NCBI GenBank assembly: GCA_002297415.1
Contig: DBKZ01000079.1
Coordinates: 611-9,989 of the forward strand
Direction: 5' to 3'
Length of the DNA stretch: 9,379 bases
Source of the DNA: Ruminococcaceae bacterium UBA737
GTDB lineage: Bacteria; Bacillota; Clostridia; Oscillospirales; Acutalibacteraceae
Shown here: positions 1 to 6,712 of the stretch, piece by piece
Numbering within the stretch: position 1 is the stretch's first letter
How the letters are laid out: every line of letters begins with the position of its first letter
Program-made: the position numbers and the translations under genes
The notes under the pieces: model-generated
Seen by the model: only the letters and a program-made list of their open reading frames with translations
Told to the model about the DNA's origin: nothing
Database searches by the model: none

Positions 1-1781
1 AAAGCAACCGCCGTTCCTACAGCTATTCCCAAAAGATATATGCCAATCATAATAATTCCGCTGTATTTCGGAAAAAAGTTCTGAATAAAAAATCCGTAGA
101 TAGGGAGCTTTGCGGTACAGCTCATAAAAGGGGTAAGTATAACCGTCATTCTGCGGTCGCGCTGAGAGGGAAGAGTACGGCTTGCCATAACTGCAGGCAC
201 CGTACATCCGAAGCCTATAAGCATCGGCACTATACTTCTTCCCGAAAGTCCGATTTTTCTTAACAGCTTGTCGGTTACAAAGGCTACTCGCGCCATATAA
301 CCGCTGTCCTCAAGCATGGAAAGGAAGAAAAACAGTACAACGATTATCGGAACAAAGCTTACAACGCTTCCCACACCCGTAAAAATTCCGTCCACTATCA
401 ACGAGCGGATTATTTCGCTTACATTAGCACTTATAAGCAATGAGTTTACGGCTTGGGTTAAGCTGTCAATTCCCATTTGCAGAAGATTTTGAAGAGCGGA
501 GCCCACAACATTGAAGGTAAGATAAAATATAAGCGCCATAATGAGAATAAAAGAGGGGATAGCGGTATATTTTCCGGTTAAAAGCTTATCAATCCTTCTG
601 CTTCTTATATGCTCCTTGCTTTCCTTTGGCTTTACAACGGTTTTTGAGCAAAGCTCGTTTATAAAGGCAAACCGCATATCCGCCATTGCGGCGGCACGGT
701 CAAGCCCGCGTTCAAGCTCCATCTGAGAAATAATGTGTTCTACGGTTTCCTTTTCGTTTTCATCAAGCCTAAGCTTAAAAAGAACACGCTCGTCTCCCTC
801 AATCAGCTTTCCTGCCGCAAATCTTACGGGTATCTGAGCCGTCTTTGCATGGTCCTCGATAAGGTGCATTATACTGTGTATAGCCCTATGAACGGCGCAT
901 GTTTGTCCGCTGTCTCTGCAAAAATCGGTTCTTCTTGGCTTTTCGGCATATTCCGCAACATGCAGAGCATGGCGGATAAGCTCGTCAACACCCTCGTTTT
1001 TACTCGCCGATATCGGCACAACGGGAATACCCAAAAGCCTTTCCATATCGTTGATTTTTACCGTTCCGCCGTTTGAACGGACCTCGTCCATCATGTTTAG
1101 CGCCAGCACCATAGGTGTGTCAAGCTCCATGAGCTGTAAAGTAAGGTATAGATTTCTCTCTATGTTCGTTGCGTCAACAATATTTATTATTCCCTTTGGC
1201 TTTTCGTCTAAAATAAACTGTCTTGAAACTATCTCTTCAGAGGTATACGGAGAGAGGGAATAGATCCCGGGTAAATCGGTAACAAGCGTGTTGTCATGCC
1301 CCTTAATAGGTCCGCTTTTGCGGTCTACGGTAACCCCGGGGAAATTTCCTACATGCTGATTTGCTCCTGTGAGCTGATTGAAAAGCGTGGTCTTTCCGCA
1401 ATTCTGATTTCCTGCAAGTGCAAAGGTTAAAACCGTTCCTTTAGGCAGAGGACTTTCATTTGCTTTGTCATGATAAATGCCGTCCTCTCCGAGCCCGGGG
1501 TGAATTTCGGGCGTTATCGGCGCGATTTTGCAGGTGCTTTTATAAACAGGCTTTTCATTTATAGGAATTATTTTGATTTTTTCGGCGTCCGCAAGGCGCA
1601 GGGTCAATTCATAGCTGTGAATTCTAAGCTCCATAGGGTCGCCCATGGGAGCGTATTTCACAAGAGTTATTTCGGCATTCGGAATAACTCCCATGTCTAA
1701 AAAGTGCTGTCTTAAGCTTCCCTCGCCGCCAACCTCTGTTATAACGGCGCTTTGCCCGATTTTTAGTTCTTTAAGCGTCAT
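1..1781 (-). CDS. feoB: FeoA-FeoB fusion ferrous iron transporter (C-terminus cut by window edge)
   Basis: This is a cytoplasmic-membrane Fe(II) importer that carries a FeoA domain fused to the front of FeoB. The visible 593 residues begin with an SH3-like FeoA domain (about 1-75), followed by a linker and the cytosolic G domain. The G domain shows the P-loop GNQNCGKTT (124-132), the switch region GNFPGVTV (145-152), DLPG (169-172), NMMD (229-232) and SAS (258-260). The membrane core begins near residue 365 and includes the conserved GFGCTVP (from 523) and the gate-like PFMSCTAKLP. Roughly 200 C-terminal residues should lie beyond the left edge, so no stop codon is seen. The ATG at 1781 is supported by GAGGAG seven bases upstream, which overlaps the stop codon of the preceding exchanger gene, so translation is probably coupled. 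The family is certain. Fused FeoA-FeoB proteins are known in anaerobes. Fe(II) is the expected substrate, although some FeoB relatives carry Mn(II). Confidence 0.96.
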   Translation of the reverse strand, partial: MTLKELKIGQSAVITEVGGEGSLRQHFLDMGVIPNAEITLVKYAPMGDPMELRIHSYELTLRLADAEKIKIIPINEKPVYKSTCKIAPITPEIHPGLGEDGIYHDKANESPLPKGTVLTFALAGNQNCGKTTLFNQLTGANQHVGNFPGVTVDRKSGPIKGHDNTLVTDLPGIYSLSPYTSEEIVSRQFILDEKPKGIINIVDATNIERNLYLTLQLMELDTPMVLALNMMDEVRSNGGTVKINDMERLLGIPVVPISASKNEGVDELIRHALHVAEYAEKPRRTDFCRDSGQTCAVHRAIHSIMHLIEDHAKTAQIPVRFAAGKLIEGDERVLFKLRLDENEKETVEHIISQMELERGLDRAAAMADMRFAFINELCSKTVVKPKESKEHIRSRRIDKLLTGKYTAIPSFILIMALIFYLTFNVVGSALQNLLQMGIDSLTQAVNSLLISANVSEIIRSLIVDGIFTGVGSVVSFVPIIVVLFFFLSMLEDSGYMARVAFVTDKLLRKIGLSGRSIVPMLIGFGCTVPAVMASRTLPSQRDRRMTVILTPFMSCTAKLPIYGFFIQNFFPKYSGIIMIGIYLLGIAVGTAVA

Positions 1782-1792
1782 ATTATTTCTCC

Positions 1793-2824
1793 TCAGATTT
1801 TAAATAATCCTAAATACATATCAAGTCCTACAGTAACCGTTAAAATATAACATAAATAAATTATAAGCATTAAAACGCCCTGCCACCTGATGAATTTTCC
1901 GGCTTTGACTGTCGGAACCGTTGCGATAAGCGATACTAATATAGCTACGGGAAAATCAAGATAAATATTTTGTGCCGAAACAGGGAGCTTTCCGCCGTAA
2001 ACAAAGGAACATACCGCAAGGATAAGCGTTGTATCAATAACATTCGCGCCTATAACGTTTCCTACCGACATTGAGGTCTGCTTTTTAACAACCGCCGTAA
2101 TCGCTGTTACAAGTTCAGGCAGGGAAGTGCCTATAGCTACAATGGTGACACCGATTACCGCTTCGGATACTCCGAAGGAAGCGGCGATTTTACTTCCGTT
2201 GTCTACAAGAAGCTCGCTTCCTATAACAATTCCCGCGGCGCCTACCAAAACCTTTAAAATGTTGGTTATAACCGTGCTTTTGTCGGTGGCGGGCTTTTCT
2301 GTTTCGTCTTCTTTTACCGTCGCTTTGCCCGAGCGGATATTTTCGGCTATATAAAAAGCGAAAATAATCAGCAGAGCAATTGCTCCTAAAATAGAAAGAG
2401 AGCCTTTTAAAGAAAATAAAAACAGAACTGTAACAGCCGCAATAAGGAAAAAGGCTTTCGGTGCAAAATCCTTTCTTTTTACAGCTATCGGCATAAAGAT
2501 TATACTTATCGCAAGGATCATTGCGGTGTTGCAGATAACAGAGCCTATTCCGTTTCCTATTGCCATTCCAACCTTGTCCTGCGACGCGGCGGCTGCATTC
2601 AAAGCCCCCGATAACAGGATATTATGTCCCTCAACGGCCGCAATTGTTGAAACTATGATTTCGGGAAGTGTAGTCGCAATGCTTATAACCGTTGCCCCTA
2701 TAATAAATTTCGGTATTTTCGTTACCTCGGCTATCCATACGGCACCGTCAACAAACCAATCTCCGCCTTTTACAATGAAGAAAATTCCCACCGCAAAAAG
2801 AAAATACATCATGAATGTTTCCAT
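1793..2824 (-). CDS. CaCA-family Na+/Ca2+-type cation exchanger (YrbG-like)
   Basis: This is an inner-membrane antiporter of the calcium/cation exchanger superfamily, 343 residues long with about ten hydrophobic segments. The two inverted alpha repeats are clear. Alpha-1 has ATTLPE (50-55) and GNGIGS (90-95); alpha-2 has GTSLPE (232-237) and GNVIGAN (255-261). A charged cytosolic loop (about 165-185) separates the halves. Alpha-1 departs from the usual pattern. About 17 extra, alanine-rich residues lie between its TLPE and GN motifs compared with alpha-2, and the usual Asn of GNVIGSN is Val96. The ATG at 2824 follows GGGGG at a five-base spacing; Met5 or Met6 are alternative starts without a better site. 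The gene is separated by only 11 bases from feoAB and has its own promoter upstream, so the pair is probably one transcription unit. Ca2+ is the default family substrate, but the linkage to iron uptake leaves a transition metal possible. Confidence 0.9.
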   Translation of the reverse strand: METFMMYFLFAVGIFFIVKGGDWFVDGAVWIAEVTKIPKFIIGATVISIATTLPEIIVSTIAAVEGHNILLSGALNAAAASQDKVGMAIGNGIGSVICNTAMILAISIIFMPIAVKRKDFAPKAFFLIAAVTVLFLFSLKGSLSILGAIALLIIFAFYIAENIRSGKATVKEDETEKPATDKSTVITNILKVLVGAAGIVIGSELLVDNGSKIAASFGVSEAVIGVTIVAIGTSLPELVTAITAVVKKQTSMSVGNVIGANVIDTTLILAVCSFVYGGKLPVSAQNIYLDFPVAILVSLIATVPTVKAGKFIRWQGVLMLIIYLCYILTVTVGLDMYLGLFKI

Positions 2825-2838
2825 TGTTTCCCCCGTCT

Positions 2839-2874
2839 TTTTTATCTTGTTATAAAATTATATTAAGATAAAAA
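2839..2874. repeat. 10-bp inverted repeat bracketing the -10 box (candidate operator)
   Basis: TTTTTATCTT at 2839-2848 is matched perfectly by AAGATAAAAA at 2865-2874, with 16 bases between them. The -10 box of the exchanger/feoAB promoter lies inside the spacer, so a dimeric repressor bound here would block transcription. The arms are AT-rich, and chance or a weak hairpin cannot be excluded. It is not a match to the classic 19-bp Fur box that I can recognise. Confidence 0.4.
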
Positions 2875-2886
2875 GCTATTTATCAA
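2857..2886 (-). promoter_or_regulatory. Sigma-A-type promoter for the exchanger-feoAB unit
   Basis: On the minus strand TTGATA (2881-2886) is followed after 18 bases by a perfect TATAAT (2857-2862). The predicted start of transcription is near 2850, giving a leader of about 26 bases before the ATG at 2824. The -35 hexamer lies at the very end of the M20 peptidase gene, overlapping its last codons and stop. Confidence 0.6.
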
Positions 2887-4312
2887 TTTTAATCAGATTT
2901 TCATAGAATCTTACCGCTCCCGCAAGGCAGTTGTATTCTATATTTTCGTTAATTCCGTGCATGCCCTTCATTTGCTCTGGCTTATAAATCACCGGAGCAA
3001 AGCGAATGCAGTTTTTGCAAACAGGCTGATAAAACTGCGCGTCGGTAGCGCCTGTCATAACATAGGGACTCTTTGCAAGCCCCGGAAATGTTTTTTCAAC
3101 CGCTCTTTCGATTGTTTTATAGCCTTCGCCCTTGATATCGACGGGGACGGTATAATCATTTGAGTGCATTACATCCATTGTTAAGCCGAATTTCTCGGCT
3201 TTTTTTCTTATTATTTCAAGGCTTTCCTTTTCACCCTGATGAGGAATAAAGCGCATATTTGCGCTGACGGTAGCTTCCTGAGGAATAACATTGCAGGCGT
3301 CGGAGCCTGACTGCATTGTAAAAGCAATCGTGGTTTTGAGCATTGCGCCTGCCTGAGCGCTGACCATAGGAAGAACTGCCTTTAAAAGCGGACCGAACAG
3401 CCATAAATTTGAAAACAAAAGCTTCATTCCGAAGGGTGCGTAAGGCGCTAAGGTCTTAAACATCGCCGCAACCTCTTTTGAAATTTTCTTTTTAAAGGGA
3501 GAATGCTTTTCTGTTTCATTAACAAATGCCGAAAGCCTTGCGATAGGAGTATTCTTTGCAGGTGCGCTTGCGTGTCCGCCCGTGCTTTTTGCGGTGAATT
3601 TCACATCGGCTTTTCCTTTTTCGAAAATTCCTATCATCGCGAAATTTCCCTTTATTCCTCCGATAGGCTCGGAAATTATCGCTCCGCCCTCGTCGCAGAG
3701 AAGAAATAATTCAATGCCTCTTCTTTGTAATTCCTTAACGATTTTCGGCGCTCCGTCTCCTGCCCATTCCTCGGTGCAGGAGGATGCAAGATAGACATCC
3801 TGCGGCGGAACAAAGCCTTCCTTTAAAAGTCTCTCGGTTGCCTCAAAAAATGCCATAACAGAGCATTTAGTGTCGGAAGCCCCGCGCCCCCAGACCTTGC
3901 CCTCGGCTATTTCACCCGAAAAGGGAGGATATTTCCATTCGCCCTCGGCGGGAACTACATCCTGATGGCTCATCAGCAAAATCGGCTTGTCATGGCTTTT
4001 GCCTTTCCAGTAAAACAGCAGATTTCCGTCAATTTCGGTTTTTTCAAGCTTTTCAAATACAAGCGGAAAAAGCTTTTGGAGCACCTTATGAAATTCGCGG
4101 AACTTTTCGGCTTCTGAAATCTGAGGGTGGGAGGTAGTATCGAATTTTATCATTTGTGAAAGCTTTTTTGCAAGCTCTAATGATTCTTCCACATTCTCAT
4201 TCGGCTGATATTCGGATTTTTTTGACGGAATAAGCAATGTGTGGATAACCGCCGCCAAAAGCAGTAAAACAAGCAACCCGATTAAGCTTAAAAGTATATA
4301 TACTATTATCAT
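2876..4312 (-). CDS. Membrane-anchored M20-family zinc metallopeptidase (carboxypeptidase S / PM20D1-like)
   Basis: This 478-residue protein has an N-terminal transmembrane helix (about 2-28) followed by an M20 peptidase domain. The di-zinc site is complete: H116 in SHQDVV, bridging D147 in GRGASDTK, the general base E181 and ligand E182 in CTEEW, D207 in CDEGG, and H452 in GMHGIN. GGHAS (245-249) carries the lid-domain histidine that completes the active site across the dimer. The size and the N-terminal anchor match the carboxypeptidase S/PM20D1 branch, whose members cleave C-terminal residues from short peptides or hydrolyse N-acyl amino acids. The ATG at 4312 overlaps the TGA of the upstream membrane-protein gene as ATGA, so expression is probably coupled to it; an AAGG-type site lies about 11 bases upstream. 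It is the last gene of the operon that starts at 5767. The exact substrate cannot be told from sequence. Confidence 0.92.
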   Translation of the reverse strand: MIIVYILLSLIGLLVLLLLAAVIHTLLIPSKKSEYQPNENVEESLELAKKLSQMIKFDTTSHPQISEAEKFREFHKVLQKLFPLVFEKLEKTEIDGNLLFYWKGKSHDKPILLMSHQDVVPAEGEWKYPPFSGEIAEGKVWGRGASDTKCSVMAFFEATERLLKEGFVPPQDVYLASSCTEEWAGDGAPKIVKELQRRGIELFLLCDEGGAIISEPIGGIKGNFAMIGIFEKGKADVKFTAKSTGGHASAPAKNTPIARLSAFVNETEKHSPFKKKISKEVAAMFKTLAPYAPFGMKLLFSNLWLFGPLLKAVLPMVSAQAGAMLKTTIAFTMQSGSDACNVIPQEATVSANMRFIPHQGEKESLEIIRKKAEKFGLTMDVMHSNDYTVPVDIKGEGYKTIERAVEKTFPGLAKSPYVMTGATDAQFYQPVCKNCIRFAPVIYKPEQMKGMHGINENIEYNCLAGAVRFYENLIKIDK

Positions 4313-4998
4313 TTTGTATTTTTCCTTCCGTCTCTTTTATAGAAAAAGTAAGCAATTCCTATCGCCATTGCGCCCGAGGGAATAATCATAAAGCTTGTAG
4401 AGCCTGTAAGCGAGGGGACTATCATAAACAGAAGGCTCATAAACGTAAGCGGCAAAAGAGCGGTTTTTAAATTGCTTTTGTAATACTTATATGCCATTGC
4501 ACCGAAAAGCGCCGGAACGACATTGTCAAACGCAGGCTGTAAAACAGGCTCCTGCAAAAGCGGGCGCAGGGGAGTCAGCAATGCAACGCCGACCGCCAAA
4601 ACAATAATAGTAACAAGAGAAGAGGTAGCAATTGAAAGGGTCGAAATTATTTCGTTTTCCTTCGTTCCCGATTTTGCGCCTACCATATCCCTTGCGTTTA
4701 CCGCACAGGGAATTTTCATATTTATAAGATTTCCTGTTATAAACGCAAGATATCCGCCGCCCGAGCCTAACATCGGGGTATATATAAGAAATTCTGCGAG
4801 ACTGCTTATCATCCAAATAAGCCCTACCGAAAAGAAGCCCTTTCCCGCGGCTTTAAGGTCTGGATATGCGCCTAAATATTTGCCAATTAAAAAAGGAGCG
4901 CCGACAAGCATTATTAAAACTAAAATGCTTGCGATTTTGCCGATTTTGTGCGTTGTTTTGGTGTATTTTTCAAAAATAAGATTTTCTTTGCTTTTCAT
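4309..4998 (-). CDS. Multi-pass membrane protein of unknown function, partner of the DUF5058-like protein
   Basis: I do not recognise a characterised family with confidence. The 229-residue protein has about six hydrophobic helices (near 20-43, 54-76, 120-143, 157-172, 178-196 and 203-220) and a basic C-terminal tail. Its most distinctive stretch is at 74-102, where TPMLGSGGGYLAFITGN is followed by NMKIPCAVNA. The glycine-rich turn next to a TGN motif between helices looks like a substrate- or ion-binding re-entrant region; this is inference. The start at 4998 has a strong AAGGAG eight bases upstream. It lies 19 bases after the DUF5058-like gene and overlaps the peptidase start by 4 bases, so all three are surely cotranscribed. 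The size and topology mirror its neighbour, which suggests that the two form one hetero-oligomeric carrier. A channel label is possible but unsupported here. Confidence 0.85.
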   Translation of the reverse strand: MKSKENLIFEKYTKTTHKIGKIASILVLIMLVGAPFLIGKYLGAYPDLKAAGKGFFSVGLIWMISSLAEFLIYTPMLGSGGGYLAFITGNLINMKIPCAVNARDMVGAKSGTKENEIISTLSIATSSLVTIIVLAVGVALLTPLRPLLQEPVLQPAFDNVVPALFGAMAYKYYKSNLKTALLPLTFMSLLFMIVPSLTGSTSFMIIPSGAMAIGIAYFFYKRDGRKNTK

Positions 4999-5017
4999 GA
5001 TTTATCTCCTTATAAGT

Positions 5018-5767
5018 TTAAACAAGGTTTATAAGCACTGCCGCCGCCATGCCTACAAGCATACTGACGGCGATAGAAAAGTTTTCGACAAACGCAAGCT
5101 TAGGCTTCTTTCCGAGCCACATAAATAAAGCCATTATAAGAGCCGAAACCGCAACGACAACAAGCGGAGTAAAATCTCCCGTGAATGTGAAAAGACCGTT
5201 TGAAGAGACAAACCCTCCGATATAGCTTCCTATGTATGCGCTGACAAGACCTATAAACATTGCCGTCATTGCCGTGTCACCGAAGCCTGCGGCGGTGCTT
5301 TTTTGTCCGCCGCCGCTTAACTTTTTGGTGTATTTTTTATTAAAGAGAACCGAAAGAATCATTCCCCACATTATGCAAACGCTCATTAAAAGCGCAATAG
5401 TGGCAAAGCCCGAAGCGGTCATACTCTCGCCCGAAAGCTTTTCCATGCCGACCTGTTCTGCCGCCGCCTGAGCCACCTGCGTTTCATAATGGAGCGCTCC
5501 TATAACAGAGAGCCTCAGCCACGGCCACGGAATTCCGAGACTTCCCGAAAGCGCTATAACGCCCAATAGAATTCCTACGCTCGGAAGCACCGAAAATGTC
5601 GCACTTGAAACGATAACGCGCTTCATTTTTCCCGTGTCCATTCCTATGGCTTTTCCTGCCCTATATGCCCTTATCATGAAGACCATGCAAAGCAAGGCAA
5701 CAAAAGCGATAATTCCGCCGCAAATAAGATAAAGCGGCGCACTGCTGAGCTTTTCTAAAATACTCAT
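5018..5767 (-). CDS. DUF5058-like integral membrane protein, candidate transporter subunit
   Basis: This 249-residue protein has about six transmembrane helices (near 12-34, 52-75, 118-141, 165-187, 199-218 and 228-248). The strongly patterned stretch at 62-95, containing LPSVGILLGVIALSG and then GIPWPWLRLS and GALHYE, is what I recall as typical of the DUF5058 family; that assignment is from memory, not a search. DUF5058 has no established biochemical role. The start is firm: AAGGAG sits eight bases before the ATG at 5767, and a good promoter lies just upstream. It is the first gene of a three-gene operon with a second small membrane protein and an M20 peptidase. This suggests uptake or export of a peptide-like or N-acylated substrate, an inference from context only. 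A glycine-rich cytosolic loop (151-163) links the two halves. Confidence 0.85.
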   Translation of the reverse strand: MSILEKLSSAPLYLICGGIIAFVALLCMVFMIRAYRAGKAIGMDTGKMKRVIVSSATFSVLPSVGILLGVIALSGSLGIPWPWLRLSVIGALHYETQVAQAAAEQVGMEKLSGESMTASGFATIALLMSVCIMWGMILSVLFNKKYTKKLSGGGQKSTAAGFGDTAMTAMFIGLVSAYIGSYIGGFVSSNGLFTFTGDFTPLVVVAVSALIMALFMWLGKKPKLAFVENFSIAVSMLVGMAAAVLINLV

Positions 5768-5798
5768 ATTAAAAACTCCTTAATTTATATTTAATAAT

Positions 5799-5827
5799 AT
5801 TATATAGACTTATGGCACAATTTGCAA
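5799..5827 (-). promoter_or_regulatory. Promoter of the DUF5058-M20 operon, with an overlapping inverted repeat
   Basis: On the minus strand TTGCAA (5822-5827) and a perfect TATAAT (5799-5804) are separated by the ideal 17 bases. The start of transcription is predicted near 5792, giving a leader of about 25 bases. A 6-bp inverted repeat, TGCAAT at 5823-5828 and ATTGCA at 5844-5849, overlaps the -35 hexamer and could be an operator, but arms this short are weak evidence. Confidence 0.75.
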
Positions 5828-5859
5828 TATTATGTCGTGGGAAATTGCATTTAAAAAAT

Positions 5860-5898
5860 AAACGGCAGTGTTTCCTTTTTTAAGAAACACTGCCGTTT
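5860..5898 (-). terminator. Intrinsic terminator of the Fe-S protein gene
   Basis: A perfect 15-bp stem is formed by AAACGGCAGTGTTTC (5860-5874) and its exact complement (5884-5898), with a 9-base loop. On the minus strand the stem is followed by ATTTTTT, so it ends transcription from the Fe-S gene, whose stop codon lies 18 bases before it. It also insulates the DUF5058 operon promoter. On the plus strand no T-run follows. Confidence 0.9.
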
Positions 5899-5916
5899 GC
5901 TCTACGGATTTGATTT

Positions 5917-6627
5917 TCAGTCGAGAATTGTGCCGTCTGTACCGATTGTAACTACCTGCCACGGAATGAACTTTCCGCTTTTTTGCAATGCGGTCTTTGC
6001 CGCCTGCTCAAGACCGCCGCAGCAGGGAACCTCCATGCGTACTACCGTTACGCTTTTGATATCGTTGTTGCTGATGATTTCGGTAAGCTTTTCGGAATAA
6101 TCTATGCCGTCAAGCTTCGGACAGCCGATAAGCGTGATATGCCCTTTTATAAACCGCTCATGGAAAGAAGCAAAAGCATAAGCCGTGCAGTCGGCGGCTA
6201 TAAGAAGCTTTGCACCGTCAAAATAAGGCGCGTTAAAGGGTACAAGCTTTATCTGAACGGGCCACTGGGAAAGTCGGCTTTTTGAAATGGCAGGCGCGTC
6301 CTCGCAAGCTGAAGGCTCTTCGTGCCTGATCGTTTTCATGCGCATTCCCGGGCATCCGCCGTGAAGATTCATTCCTTGCTCTCTCATTTTCTTTTGCTTG
6401 TTTTCAAGCACCGCCTGCTCGTTGTATGCGGCGGCTTCTCTTTCGACGAATGATATAGCGCCCGTAGGACATGCCGGCAGACAGTCTCCGAGACCGTCGC
6501 AGTAGTCGTCTCTCATAAGCTGAGCCTTACCGTCAACCATGGCTATTGCGCCCTCGTGGCAAGCCGCGGCGCATGCTCCACAGCCGTTGCATTTATCTTT
6601 ATCAATCTGAATAATTCTTCTTTTCAT
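5917..6627 (-). CDS. Ferredoxin-like 4Fe-4S protein with a cysteine-rich C-terminal domain
   Basis: This cytosolic redox protein has 236 residues. An N-terminal ferredoxin domain holds a complete 4Fe-4S motif (C13, C16, C19, C23). In the second motif the expected second cysteine is Leu46, leaving C43, C49 and C53, so this site may hold a 3Fe-4S cluster or none. A middle segment carries GCPG (91-94) and C108. The C-terminal domain (about 120-236) contains ADCTAYA with C147, IGCPKLD with C169, and VPCCGG with C202-C203, the last resembling a heterodisulfide-reductase CCG motif. From memory, this family is often found next to hybrid-cluster-protein genes and Crp/Fnr regulators in anaerobes. The divergent regulator here agrees with that. 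The start at 6627 follows AAGGAGG. An electron carrier in a nitrosative or redox stress response is plausible but unproven. Confidence 0.9.
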   Translation of the reverse strand: MKRRIIQIDKDKCNGCGACAAACHEGAIAMVDGKAQLMRDDYCDGLGDCLPACPTGAISFVEREAAAYNEQAVLENKQKKMREQGMNLHGGCPGMRMKTIRHEEPSACEDAPAISKSRLSQWPVQIKLVPFNAPYFDGAKLLIAADCTAYAFASFHERFIKGHITLIGCPKLDGIDYSEKLTEIISNNDIKSVTVVRMEVPCCGGLEQAAKTALQKSGKFIPWQVVTIGTDGTILD

Positions 6628-6639
6628 AAATGGTCCTCC

Positions 6640-6668
6640 TTGATTTGGTAATCATATTATAGTACAAT
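6640..6668 (+). promoter_or_regulatory. Promoter of the Crp/Fnr regulator gene
   Basis: TTGATT (6640-6645) and TACAAT (6663-6668) are separated by exactly 17 bases. The predicted start near 6675 falls inside the 24-bp dyad at 6669-6692, so protein bound there would block this promoter. It overlaps the opposite promoter, so the two probably compete. Confidence 0.6.
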
Positions 6669-6684
6669 AAATTCAACAAGTCGG
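6656..6684 (-). promoter_or_regulatory. Promoter of the Fe-S protein gene with a poor -35 box
   Basis: The minus strand shows a perfect TATAAT (6656-6661), but the hexamer 17 bases upstream is CCGACT (6679-6684), far from TTGACA. A good -10 with a poor -35 is typical of activator-dependent promoters. The predicted start is near 6649. Confidence 0.6.
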
Positions 6685-6697
6685 TTGAATTTTCAAC
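6669..6697. promoter_or_regulatory. Three-half-site operator for the Crp/Fnr regulator
   Basis: Two dyads share one half-site. The first is AAATTCAAC (6669-6677), six bases, GTTGAATTT (6684-6692), with perfect 9-bp arms. The second is GTTGA-ATTT-TCAAC (6684-6697), with the 5-4-5 geometry of the FNR box TTGAT-N4-ATCAA. The centre of the second dyad is at about -41.5 from the predicted Fe-S gene start, the classical class II activator position. The first dyad covers the predicted start of the regulator's own transcript. The sequence is seen directly; the binding protein is inferred from adjacency. Confidence 0.65.
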
Positions 6698-6712
6698 GAA
6701 AGAGGAATTTTT

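Noticed and set aside
541..1263. Several short plus-strand open frames at the left end
   Set aside because: They are antisense shadows of feoAB, whose motifs are unmistakable on the minus strand.
4523..5128. Plus-strand 201-residue open frame opposite the two membrane-protein genes
   Set aside because: It lies wholly opposite genes with strong start sites and a promoter, and its composition is that of a reversed membrane-protein gene.
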